DNA of 64,000 nucleotides, taken from the NCBI RefSeq assembly GCF_946482605.1, contig NZ_CAMLSE010000002.1:372001-436000 (forward strand), given 5' to 3'. Position numbers and translations under genes: made by a program. A model generated the notes under the pieces. That model was not told the origin of the DNA, did not search any database, and saw only the letters and a list, made by a program, of their open reading frames with translations. Positions 1 to 8,234 of this stretch are shown piece by piece (within the stretch, counting starts at the first letter, position 1; the number at the start of each line of letters is the position of its first letter). The DNA comes from an uncultured Dyadobacter sp. (GTDB lineage: Bacteria; Bacteroidota; Bacteroidia; Cytophagales; Spirosomataceae).

Positions 1-2036
1 GCCAGCCCCTTGGCCGCCCGAAAGTTCGTTGCCTCGATTTCGAAAGCCTTGCCATAATCGTTTGCCGCATTTTCGTATTTCTTCATGTCAAACCATAGTC
101 TGGCCCGGTCATGATAAGCTTCCCCGAAATCGGACCGGTTCAGGATGGCCATATCGTACGACTCCATCGCGGCGAGGCTGTCGGCCACATTTTCAAGCCC
201 TTTTGCCCGGTGGTACCAGGCGTCCGCGTGCGTGGGCAGGATGCTGATCACGTTGTCGAAATCCTGAACCGCCTGCTGGTACTTTTTCTCGCTGAGCGCC
301 TTGAAAGCAATCCCGAAGTACTGGCTCGCAATGGAGGAGATCTGCTCGGTTTGCTCCGGGGTGATCGCTAATTTCCTGAGTTGTGCAAAATCCGCTCCCG
401 CCAGTTTCACTTCATTGAGCCTGATATTGGACAACCCGCGCTGATAATAGGCTTCGGCATAGGTACTGTTCAGGTTAATGGCATTCGAAAAATCGACAAT
501 GGAAGCCGGGTAACTTTCTGTCTGCACGTGAAGCATTGCCCGGTCGAAATAATGCCCCGCATTCCTGGGAAACAGCTCGATCGCCCTGGCATAGTCCTCC
601 AATGCGCCGTTCGTGTTGCGTGTCAGGATCCGCAGTTTGGCACGTTTGTTATGAATATCGGCGGCGGTACGGTCTATATTCAGGTAGCTGGTCAGGTCGG
701 CGGCCGCTTTGGGAAAGTCTTTTTTCATCGCATACAGATCTGCCCTGGCTTTCAGCGCAGCCAGATTGGCAAAATCCAGTTCAATGGCTTTGCTGAAATC
801 CTTCAACGCCCTGTCCAGATCACCGGTAACCACATATGCCAAACCTCTGCCCAGATAATAGTCTGAATTATCCTTCTCCTTTTTTAGAATGCGTGAATAA
901 TCCTTTATCACCTCCGCATATTTCCCGAGATTGAATTTTTCGTCCAGTTCGGTTTTAACGCTGGATTTTTGATTGAGCATTCTGATCGTCTCGCCCAATG
1001 CAACGGAATCGGGTTTCAGTTCAAAGGCCTTTTTATAGTAACCGATCGCTTCCGAATAGTTCCTTGTCTTTTGGGCTATATTTCCCTTTGCAAGGTATTC
1101 CCGAAGCAGCTCCACCGCCGTTTGCTTCTCTTTTTCAAATGCCCGCTTGACCTGGTATATCTTTCGGCGAGGCAGCAAATCGTCGAAATCATTCCGTTTT
1201 TCAGCCTCGGTATATGCTTCCAAAGCCTTATCGTAGTCTTTCGAAGCGAAGGCTTTGTCTCCTTCGTTGAGCCATTTATTGTATTCTTCCAATGCCTTCC
1301 GCTCAGCTTCCCGCTCTTTATTCCTTGCCGTTTCGGCAGCACTTTCCGTTTCTGTAAGCTGCCGGCTGCTATCACCGGCCGCTTCGCCTCTGGCGAGGAC
1401 GGCATCGTTCAAAGGGTTTTGAGCCGAGTCCCCATCGGCCGCAAACCCGACGCGCGTAATGTAGGTCAACCATTTTTTGCCCTTCCGCTCGGCCCGTACT
1501 TCGGCCACCCGGTGCACCTGCCGGTAGGGCACCTTTATTTGCGTATGTTGCCCTGAGAAGGCGGATTTGAAATACACTTTCACATAGTAGTATTCCGACT
1601 TTTTTACATTACTGACCTCAAAATCGGTAAAAGAGATCGTCCGGTCGATACTTTTGGGATAAAACAGCTCGAAGTCGGCCAGGTACCGTTCCACCGTCAG
1701 GTCCGCACTGGTTTTGGCCGATGCGTGTTCCGGGTTCACGTCGTCCTCAATGATTACTTTTTCGTCATAAAACAGCTTATTCACCGAGTTACCATAACTG
1801 TCCGTCCGCAGGGCCTTGCGCTCGAATTCGCCCAGGTCTTCGAAGGCCACCGTGTTCAGCAAATCGCTTAACCCTTTCTCGACCTTCCTTTTGGCGAGAT
1901 GTATGATTTCCTGACTGTCCCTGGTGGTCAGCGAATCCGTCGTGCCCGACGTGGCTGGTCTTATGCAGACTAGGCATATCAACAATACGAAAATCGTTAC
2001 CCTGCTGCTTGCCTGCCAAATGTTCATGGTATTCAT
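1..2036 (-). CDS. TPR-repeat protein, last gene of envelope operon (3' end outside window)
   Basis: Continuous minus-strand reading frame from ATG at 2036 that leaves the window at position 1, so the C-terminus is missing. The N-terminus (MNTMNIWQASSRVTIFVLL...) has a hydrophobic segment that is probably a signal peptide or anchor. Residues about 35-200 are a beta-rich region of unknown family. From about residue 215 onward the protein is a series of tetratricopeptide repeats with the typical A..Y.KA.EL.P pattern (for example YSEAIGYYKKAFELKPDSVA and GALEDYARAIELFPRN). The start codon overlaps the stop of the preceding gene as ATGA, which indicates translational coupling and fixes the start. 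TPR proteins usually scaffold protein complexes; here the partners are presumably the other envelope proteins of the operon. Exact function unknown. Confidence 0.85.
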   Translation of the reverse strand, partial: MNTMNIWQASSRVTIFVLLICLVCIRPATSGTTDSLTTRDSQEIIHLAKRKVEKGLSDLLNTVAFEDLGEFERKALRTDSYGNSVNKLFYDEKVIIEDDVNPEHASAKTSADLTVERYLADFELFYPKSIDRTISFTDFEVSNVKKSEYYYVKVYFKSAFSGQHTQIKVPYRQVHRVAEVRAERKGKKWLTYITRVGFAADGDSAQNPLNDAVLARGEAAGDSSRQLTETESAAETARNKEREAERKALEEYNKWLNEGDKAFASKDYDKALEAYTEAEKRNDFDDLLPRRKIYQVKRAFEKEKQTAVELLREYLAKGNIAQKTRNYSEAIGYYKKAFELKPDSVALGETIRMLNQKSSVKTELDEKFNLGKYAEVIKDYSRILKKEKDNSDYYLGRGLAYVVTGDLDRALKDFSKAIELDFANLAALKARADLYAMKKDFPKAAADLTSYLNIDRTAADIHNKRAKLRILTRNTNGALEDYARAIELFPRNAGHYFDRAMLHVQTESYPASIVDFSNAINLNSTYAEAYYQRGLSNIRLNEVKLAGADFAQLRKLAITPEQTEQISSIASQYFGIAFKALSEKKYQQAVQDFDNVISILPTHADAWYHRAKGLENVADSLAAMESYDMAILNRSDFGEAYHDRARLWFDMKKYENAANDYGKAFEIEATNFRAAKGL

Positions 2037-3139
2037 CTTGATTTTTTTGAAGGTAACCCCATCCCCACTGCCAGCCTTACACCGACCATATGAATGGGTT
2101 CGCTGGTCGGTTTGAAAGCGCTCTTCATCATTTGATAATGGACGTCTGCTTCCAGGATCACCTTTGCAATTTTCCGCGTAACGCCAATGCCCCCTCCAAA
2201 TGAAGGGCAGGTAGCCGACAATTGATCTTCGGCTTTTTCACCGTCTTCCGAAACCGAAATCTTCATTTTCAGGAAATTCCCTCTACCTTCCACATGCAGG
2301 TACACCGATTCTTTCAGGAAATACTTGATACCCAGCCCAGCGCTCGGGCCCGACAAACTCAGGTCTTGTTTGTAAAGAACCTCCTCACCACTTAGGTAGC
2401 TTTTCAGGACCGATGCTTTGCTATACCCCAATGTCAGGTAAGCACCGAATAGCCTGCTGATCTGATAGTTACCCCTCACACTTCCTCCCAATGCGGTGCG
2501 CAGCCCAGCCCCTTTCTCGTCGTCGGTCCAGATTTTTGACCCAACCAGATAATTTCCTTCGACTCCGGCTGTGACGGATATTTTCGACAGCAGATCGGCC
2601 TTTGCCTTTTTAGTTGTCGCTACGGCCTGCTCCCCTTCCACCTGGCGCGCGCCATCCAACTCGGCCACTTTCGGTTCGAAATTTTCAATATGTCCGTCGC
2701 TGTACTCCACCCGCAGCAGTTCTTTTCTCGTGAGCTCATACACCGGGCCGGCGTCCTGGCGGCGGTAGGTGATCTTCTGATCGGTGACGGCAATGACCCT
2801 TCCGGTAATCATTGTTTTGTTGGTCAGAAAAAGACGGTCCGGCTTAGCCACCACCACTTGGGCCGCCGCTGGCGCAGGTGCCGGTGTGGCGACAGGCGTG
2901 TTGATGATCTCCGTCTCCCCGCTTTCATACACGATCTTCCATACCTGCTTACGCGGTATGCGCAATGTGGTCCGTTTGGCGGTGTCTTTGGGTAAAAAGT
3001 AAATGATCTCCGTTTCGCCGATTTCATCGACCACCACTTCAATCGTCGTCTGATCGATTTTGAAGATCCGGTCGGAAGCAGTCTGCGCTTTGGCTTGCAT
3101 GACAGCCAATGCTAACAGGAAGAGGGTTAAGTAACGCAT
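2033..3139 (-). CDS. Putative outer-membrane beta-barrel protein with two copies of a shared repeat domain
   Basis: 368 residues with a signal peptide ending near MQAKAQ. Residues about 21-80 and 98-158 are two copies of a small domain with the pattern D.I...D.t.i...V.ei....I.Y........ i.R..v..I.Y.sG..E. The same domain occurs in the next gene upstream (3160-4188) and more divergently in 5500-6711. The C-terminal half (from about residue 185) has alternating amphipathic strands with GLGIKYFL, GGGIGVTRKI and a terminal VGVRLAVGMGL, typical of small porin-like outer-membrane barrels. It is 20 nt downstream of its neighbour and overlaps the TPR gene by 4 nt, so it is inside one operon. Function unknown; the barrel call rests on strand pattern only. 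Confidence 0.75.
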   Translation of the reverse strand: MRYLTLFLLALAVMQAKAQTASDRIFKIDQTTIEVVVDEIGETEIIYFLPKDTAKRTTLRIPRKQVWKIVYESGETEIINTPVATPAPAPAAAQVVVAKPDRLFLTNKTMITGRVIAVTDQKITYRRQDAGPVYELTRKELLRVEYSDGHIENFEPKVAELDGARQVEGEQAVATTKKAKADLLSKISVTAGVEGNYLVGSKIWTDDEKGAGLRTALGGSVRGNYQISRLFGAYLTLGYSKASVLKSYLSGEEVLYKQDLSLSGPSAGLGIKYFLKESVYLHVEGRGNFLKMKISVSEDGEKAEDQLSATCPSFGGGIGVTRKIAKVILEADVHYQMMKSAFKPTSEPIHMVGVRLAVGMGLPSKKSR

Positions 3140-3159
3140 AAGATTTGATTGAACGATGA

Positions 3160-4188
3160 TTAAAAAGAGAGAAAGAGGGATACGCTCAGCCCGTTGTTTT
3201 TGATATTGAGCCCTTTCATCACATCCGCAAGTCCGTGCTCATACCTGAATTCCAGCAATGGCTTATGCCCGGAATAGAACCCCAGCATGGCGCACAGCCC
3301 GTAGTCGAATTGATTGTCGATCGCCTCCTGGGTAATGTCATCCGGCTGATAATCGTCATCTCCCTCCTTGTATTCGGAAGTATGCCTGAACCGGTAAGCA
3401 TAGTAGCCACCTACACCGATCACCGGATTCAGCTTACGCGCTCCGGCTTTTAAAATGAGCGGTAGCAGGTTACCCTGAAAATAGGTGAGCTTGGTGCGGG
3501 TCGTTACATCTACACCCTGTTCCGAGACGGTTTCCCGCGAACCCTTATTGGCATACACCAGCTCCAACCTGGCATTGTAATGCTTGGTGTTGGCCAGGCT
3601 GATCCCCAGGCCGGTTTCCCAGTTATAGAAAGGCTTACCCGGAAAGCCGATTTTATCCTTGTAAAAGGAAGTCATCGAGCCGCCAAAACGAAAACCAACA
3701 TAGTTCTTGTACTCCCGGCGGGTATCTTTCTGGGCGCCGTCGGGAATCGTTTCATGCTGTATTTTAATGATAATTTCATTCGGCTTAACCGGCGTGCTTT
3801 CGGGTGCCCTGGCCGCTTTTTCCGCCTCAACGGTTTCGCCCTTCTGCGCGGTGTCTGCCGGCCTGTTGCTGGCCGGGCTAGCCGTTTTGGGTTTTTCCTG
3901 TGTTTGCGGTAAAATTTCCTCCCGCCGGGCCGCGAGCGTTTTAGCGGAGTTGAATTCTTCGGTGTCGCCGTTACTATATATGATCTTCCACACTTTTTCC
4001 CGCGCTATCCGGATCTTTTCCAGGCGCGAAACGTCTTGCGGAAGGAAGTAAACCACCTCCCCCGCCGAAACTTCGTCGACAATGGCAGCGAACTTTGTTC
4101 TGTCCACCTGATAGATCGTATCGGTAGGATTTTGCGCCAGGCAGCGGATGGCGCCCATTAAAAATAACATCAGGTATATTTTTCTCAT
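3160..4188 (-). CDS. Putative outer-membrane beta-barrel protein, paralogue of the preceding family
   Basis: 342 residues, signal peptide ending near IRCLAQ. Residues about 20-80 hold one copy of the small domain also found twice in 2033-3139 (compare VWKIIYSNGDTEEFN here with VWKIVYESGETEIIN there). A Pro/Ala/Lys-rich linker (about 85-140) leads to a C-terminal barrel-like region with GFRFGGSM, GLGISLAN, GVGGYYAYRFRH and a last strand NGLSVSLFLSF ending in Phe, the usual end of an outer-membrane barrel. It lies 12 nt downstream of the OmpA-type gene and 20 nt upstream of its paralogue. The tandem pair looks like an old duplication in which one copy gained a second N-terminal domain. Role unknown. 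Confidence 0.75.
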   Translation of the reverse strand: MRKIYLMLFLMGAIRCLAQNPTDTIYQVDRTKFAAIVDEVSAGEVVYFLPQDVSRLEKIRIAREKVWKIIYSNGDTEEFNSAKTLAARREEILPQTQEKPKTASPASNRPADTAQKGETVEAEKAARAPESTPVKPNEIIIKIQHETIPDGAQKDTRREYKNYVGFRFGGSMTSFYKDKIGFPGKPFYNWETGLGISLANTKHYNARLELVYANKGSRETVSEQGVDVTTRTKLTYFQGNLLPLILKAGARKLNPVIGVGGYYAYRFRHTSEYKEGDDDYQPDDITQEAIDNQFDYGLCAMLGFYSGHKPLLEFRYEHGLADVMKGLNIKNNGLSVSLFLSF

Positions 4189-4200
4189 AGGGGTAGCAAT

Positions 4201-5496
4201 TTATGGTTTGGTCAATAGCTCGATCTCCACTCTTCTATTTCTTTCCTTATTGGTTTCCACATCGTTCGGCGCTACGGGAAACGCATCACCCTTGCCGTTA
4301 TACGTCATGCGTTTGGCATCGGCCCCGGTCTGCTCCATAAAATGGTAGGCAACTCTGGCCCGGTATTCCGAAAGGCTGCGGTTCAGGTGGCTGTCGCCCA
4401 CGTTGTCAGTATGACCGGTGATCCGGAGGCGGGCCGAAGGATTGGATTGCAGCCATGCAGCAAGCGTATCCAGAACGACCTTGCTTTCCGGCCTCAGCTT
4501 GTAGTCACTTCTATCGAAATAGATCGTCCGCGGCCGGATCGCGATATGCTCCGCTGACGGCAACGATGACGTTGCCCGCAATGCAGTTCGGCTTTGTGCA
4601 GCAGGCATATGCAAAGCATAGAAATTCAGTCCTTCCGACGCGCTGAGGGTTGCAGCATAAAGCAGTTCTTCATTTGCCCCTTTTATGGCCAGTTGATAAT
4701 CGCCTTTTCCCGGAACCTCGGCCCAGCAATGCGCGCCGTCCGACGCCATCACAACCGGTTTGGGACCCGTAAGCCGGCAGCCGACCTTGCCGTCTTTCGC
4801 ATTAACCGTTACCGAGATCAGATGCAGCTGGCTGCTCAGGCGGATCTGGTATTTGCTTTTCCTGTTATCCAGCTTGTCCACGATCAGGTTCCCGAAATAG
4901 CGCTCATACCCATTTGCCCGGACTTCGATCGCGACAATGTCGGTTTGCGTAAAAACTACTTCATAGCCTGGCTGACCAGCCGTCAGTTTCCGGCAGTCTT
5001 TGGCCCCGGTTTTGGTATAAAACAAACAGACTTCGGCGTCCAGCTGCTTCCCCGACAATGCATCTACCACCTCAAACAAGCGTGTCGCGTTCTGACGGGC
5101 ATCTGCCGCACCGGCGGCGAGGGAAACATACTGCTGCTGCTCTTGAAAATAGGGCTGATCGCTCGCCTGCTTATCGATCTGCACGAGCCTGACGGGCACA
5201 TAAAACCCGGCATCCGAAGGCTTCCCCGCCAGGTTCAAAGGGAGCGTCCGCGGGCGATATCCTGGTGCCTCCATCGTAAGCTCCCGGGCATCACAAGGCA
5301 TTTCAACCCGGTAGGATCCGGTTGCCGATGTTTTGGAAAGCACCTGCGATTTTCCTTTCATTTTCTGTATGATCGATACATTCGGAATTCCCTTTCCCGT
5401 GTAGGCATCCGTAACGCTGCCATACATCCGCAGGCATTGCCCCCGGCTCATCACCGACAAGCACAGGTACAGCGCGCAAAGAACAGCACGTGACAT
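4201..5496 (-). CDS. OmpA-family protein with N-terminal carboxypeptidase-regulatory-like domain
   Basis: 431 residues with signal peptide (to about residue 20). The first mature domain (about 22-90) reads like a CarboxypepD_reg-like Ig fold: GSVTDAYTGKGIPNVSII followed by TGSYRVEMP. A middle region (about 125-310) contains further beta-rich segments. The C-terminus, about 318-431, is a clear OmpA/MotB peptidoglycan-binding domain: IYFDRSDYKLRPESKVVLD, the ITGHTDNVGDSHLNRSLSEY core and NKERNRRVEIELL. The family anchors outer-membrane or periplasmic proteins non-covalently to the peptidoglycan. It sits 3 nt after the 5500-6711 gene and 12 nt before 3160-4188, so it probably provides the cell-wall anchor for whatever complex this operon builds. 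No transmembrane barrel was seen in this protein itself. Confidence 0.85.
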   Translation of the reverse strand: MSRAVLCALYLCLSVMSRGQCLRMYGSVTDAYTGKGIPNVSIIQKMKGKSQVLSKTSATGSYRVEMPCDARELTMEAPGYRPRTLPLNLAGKPSDAGFYVPVRLVQIDKQASDQPYFQEQQQYVSLAAGAADARQNATRLFEVVDALSGKQLDAEVCLFYTKTGAKDCRKLTAGQPGYEVVFTQTDIVAIEVRANGYERYFGNLIVDKLDNRKSKYQIRLSSQLHLISVTVNAKDGKVGCRLTGPKPVVMASDGAHCWAEVPGKGDYQLAIKGANEELLYAATLSASEGLNFYALHMPAAQSRTALRATSSLPSAEHIAIRPRTIYFDRSDYKLRPESKVVLDTLAAWLQSNPSARLRITGHTDNVGDSHLNRSLSEYRARVAYHFMEQTGADAKRMTYNGKGDAFPVAPNDVETNKERNRRVEIELLTKP

Positions 5497-5499
5497 GGG

Positions 5500-6711
5500 T
5501 TATTGATTTACACTGATACCTACATTACCCAGCAAAATATCCCAGTTTGTCGTCTGCTGGCCATCCACCGTTTTCTTGTACGATTGCAGCTTCACTTTCA
5601 CGCTTTTCTGGGTCACGTCGCTGTACATAACATCCTGATTGTTGGCTCCGTACCCGGTGAAAGTCTGCGATCCGGTAATGGTTCCGTAGTAGTTCCCGTC
5701 ACTCGCCTCGGTCAGGTCTTTCACATAATTGACCTCGTTCCAGGCAATGCTGGTCGAGCTGTAAGGAAGCAGTTTGAGCCTCGTCAGGTAGTCCTTGACA
5801 GGATACTTGCGCTTTCCCTGCCGGTTGGCGGAAGACACTTCAATGGTGGCGTCGGCCAAAAACAGCTTCACTGCCTGCTCGATCGCTTCGTCTTTTTTGT
5901 CGGGATCAATGCTTTTATCACTGATAATGTTGAGGTATTGAACAAACTCGTCTACTTTTTTGATGCCTTTCTTGCCATAGGAGCTCACCTCTTCGTCGGA
6001 CAAGCCCTTCCTGGGAGCTGGTGCCTGTACCGGTTCGGCTGCCTTCTGTGCCACAGATGCAGCCGGTTTTTGCACCGCCGGCTCCGTCCATTTTTGTGTC
6101 TGCGCCGGGGCCGGTTCCGCGGCGGGTGTTTGCGCAACCTTTTTGGCCTCCACCTGGCCGGCAGTCTTTTTTGCGGGCTGGTCGATCGCTCTCTGGACCT
6201 GAACTTTGGCGCTCGCGAGCAAGGGCGCAGCGTCCGCCGATGGCAGGATAAATTCGTGATGGCCGTCCTTGAAAATGATCAGCGCCAGCTCATTTCGGTT
6301 GATCGACGCTGTGCCTCCCTGGGGCGTGTTGTAGTTAACCACATTATCGCTTTTGTAGCTGATGCTGCATTCGATGACTTTGAGCGGATTGGCCTGCACG
6401 AGCAAGTCGTTCGACGGCCCTGCCGCATTGTAAAAATTCATGATCTGCATGGAAGCCTGGGCAGGATCCGAAGGCAGATCCGAAACCATCAGATAGTTGC
6501 CTCTCGCATTAAACGCGACCAGCACATTTTCCCTCGGCACGCTTCGCTTCACGACGCGTTCCCCTTTCAGTTCCGCCACCTTCACAATGCTTTCCGTAGC
6601 CTCGACGAGTTTGAAAGGAAAGCTGCTGCCGTTAGCCCAGTAAAGGGTTTCCTGGGCCTGGGCGACAGGTACTGAGAAAATAATTGCTATTAAAAGGTAT
6701 ATTGTTTTCAT
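5500..6711 (-). CDS. Secreted protein of unknown function with two repeat domains and a conserved C-terminal domain
   Basis: 403 residues, signal peptide ending at VAQAQ. Residues about 20-82 and 98-160 resemble a divergent form of the small domain in the two barrel proteins further down the operon: hydrophobic strands, a basic residue then a hydrophobic V/I-F, and a G-h-h (HHEFI) end. A low-complexity linker rich in Ala, Pro, Gln and Lys (about 165-240) follows. The C-terminal part (about 245-403) has a helix (VDEFVQYLNIISDKSID) and then strands (YYGTITGSQTFTGYG, KSVKVKLQSYKK, NWDILLGNVGISV). That shape resembles NTF2-like C-terminal domains of other Bacteroidota secreted proteins, a weak impression only. 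Gaps are 6 nt to the upstream and 3 nt to the downstream gene. Confidence 0.7.
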   Translation of the reverse strand: MKTIYLLIAIIFSVPVAQAQETLYWANGSSFPFKLVEATESIVKVAELKGERVVKRSVPRENVLVAFNARGNYLMVSDLPSDPAQASMQIMNFYNAAGPSNDLLVQANPLKVIECSISYKSDNVVNYNTPQGGTASINRNELALIIFKDGHHEFILPSADAAPLLASAKVQVQRAIDQPAKKTAGQVEAKKVAQTPAAEPAPAQTQKWTEPAVQKPAASVAQKAAEPVQAPAPRKGLSDEEVSSYGKKGIKKVDEFVQYLNIISDKSIDPDKKDEAIEQAVKLFLADATIEVSSANRQGKRKYPVKDYLTRLKLLPYSSTSIAWNEVNYVKDLTEASDGNYYGTITGSQTFTGYGANNQDVMYSDVTQKSVKVKLQSYKKTVDGQQTTNWDILLGNVGISVNQ

Positions 6712-6717
6712 AGATAA

Positions 6718-8187
6718 TTAATTTGCTCCTGCCGGTCTGTTAGCAGAAAAGTTTAGCTGATTCGATTTTATTCCCGTTTTGGTTGTAATGTATACAGCGA
6801 TAGGAATAGTCTCATTCTTTCCGAACCTTATACATCTTTTATAAGATATAACACCGTCGGTATTAGCTGCATTGAATAAAACCGGTTGCTGAGCACCTAC
6901 TTGCTCGACGACTCCCCAATTATTCGGTGAAAGAATTTTAAATGAGTCATCTGCTTTAAATGATAAAATATATTCCGATCCTAAACCAATATCCTTTATG
7001 TTGCAGGTATTCAATGTAGAATAGGTGATAGTTGGCGACTTTATATCCACCCAATTGCCCTGATAAAAATTCTTCTCTACCGCGTTGCCGGAAATACTGA
7101 AATTGCTTTCTTCTCCTGTCCAAAATTTCGTTTTGATTCCGCCGGCAACATCGATATTTCCTCCCATTGTGATATTCGGAGTTTCGCCTTGCAGCCCGAG
7201 TGATACCGAAACAGGAACTTCAAAAAATCCCTTTAACATCTCCGATCCGAAAGGCGAAATTTCATATACCGGATTAAAAATCGTTGCGCTCGCATTCAGA
7301 TTGATGTTCGGCATAATGGTTTGTGTATTCAGGTCCATTCTGGATGCATTCAGGCTGTAAGAGCTAATGTTTGACCACGCCCCATTTTCATACTTGGCAC
7401 CCAATGTGGCCGTAATTACAGGCAGTGTAGTCCACTGTAACTTGCCTGATAACGATATGGGAAATGTCTTTAAATGTATTTTCTGAACCAGAATGAGCGG
7501 AAGCACGATAGGGCCGATCGGAGTGATGACCGGAATTGGGATCGTCAGATTCGGTAATGGAATCGTTTTGAGCAGCCTTTCGGCCTTGATGTCAAAGTAC
7601 TCCGTTGCAGTATTGGTGATCTCCAGTGAACTTCCTTCGGTATTGATGTCCGCCTGCACGAGCACACGCTCAGGCATTTGAGAACCCGCAGATTTCTTAT
7701 ACTCCACCTTTACTGCCGGCACATTAACTTTCAGGATACCGCTGAATTTCAAACCATTCACGAGCGTATTTTCATTTGAAAATGAGAGGCTGATGGATCC
7801 GGCCGTTCTAAAATTCTGATCGTCTGTAAAGGAGTTTGTATAAACACTGTCGATTTGAAGCTGTTCAAAGGCTTCATTTAATCCCGCAGGCTCGGTCTTG
7901 TAAATCGTTCGGTTACCGTCTACAGTGGAGCTCACTACTTTCGACAAAACGCCATATTCATTACCTGCTCCCGGGGCAGCAATGATAATGTCACCTATTA
8001 CAGGGGTAGTTGTTGTTTTAGTTTTATCAATAATTACTTCATTCGGGTTCGACGAAATAATGGCTGATGTTTCAACTACCTGAGATTTTGGACTTAATAA
8101 GTTGTCATTATTAATGACATCAATGCTTATTTTTCTAGCGCACGATGTGGCTGAAAGAATCAGTAGAAAGAAGACAATTTTATTCAT
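6718..8187 (-). CDS. Putative surface or periplasmic lipoprotein, function unknown
   Basis: 489 residues from ATG at 8187. A longer frame opens at 8256, but the ATG at 8187 directly precedes a lipoprotein signal (MNKIVFFLLILSATSC), so it is preferred; the long frame would also overlap the upstream gene. The mature protein is beta-rich and acidic, with many Asn, Thr and Ser residues, and includes an unusual segment of alternating Pro and Ile (PNLTIPIPVITPIGPIVLP). No known domain was recognised. It lies 47 nt after the Ig-repeat lipoprotein and 6 nt before 5500-6711. By position it is the second structural component of the operon; whether it faces the periplasm or the cell surface cannot be told from the sequence. 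Confidence 0.7.
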   Translation of the reverse strand: MNKIVFFLLILSATSCARKISIDVINNDNLLSPKSQVVETSAIISSNPNEVIIDKTKTTTTPVIGDIIIAAPGAGNEYGVLSKVVSSTVDGNRTIYKTEPAGLNEAFEQLQIDSVYTNSFTDDQNFRTAGSISLSFSNENTLVNGLKFSGILKVNVPAVKVEYKKSAGSQMPERVLVQADINTEGSSLEITNTATEYFDIKAERLLKTIPLPNLTIPIPVITPIGPIVLPLILVQKIHLKTFPISLSGKLQWTTLPVITATLGAKYENGAWSNISSYSLNASRMDLNTQTIMPNINLNASATIFNPVYEISPFGSEMLKGFFEVPVSVSLGLQGETPNITMGGNIDVAGGIKTKFWTGEESNFSISGNAVEKNFYQGNWVDIKSPTITYSTLNTCNIKDIGLGSEYILSFKADDSFKILSPNNWGVVEQVGAQQPVLFNAANTDGVISYKRCIRFGKNETIPIAVYITTKTGIKSNQLNFSANRPAGAN

Positions 8188-8234
8188 GTTATTTTTCAAT
8201 TGTGTAGAAAAATCAATTCGCACCCACATTGAAC

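Noticed and set aside
29..1556. Several plus-strand open frames opposite the TPR gene
   Set aside because: They are antisense shadows: the minus-strand frame is continuous, gives clear TPR repeats and is coupled by ATGA to the gene before it.
4594..6675. Long plus-strand frames (299 and 390 codons)
   Set aside because: They lie opposite the OmpA-type and 5500-6711 genes, have Arg/His/Cys-rich low-quality translations and no recognisable domain; the minus-strand genes have signal peptides and conserved domains.
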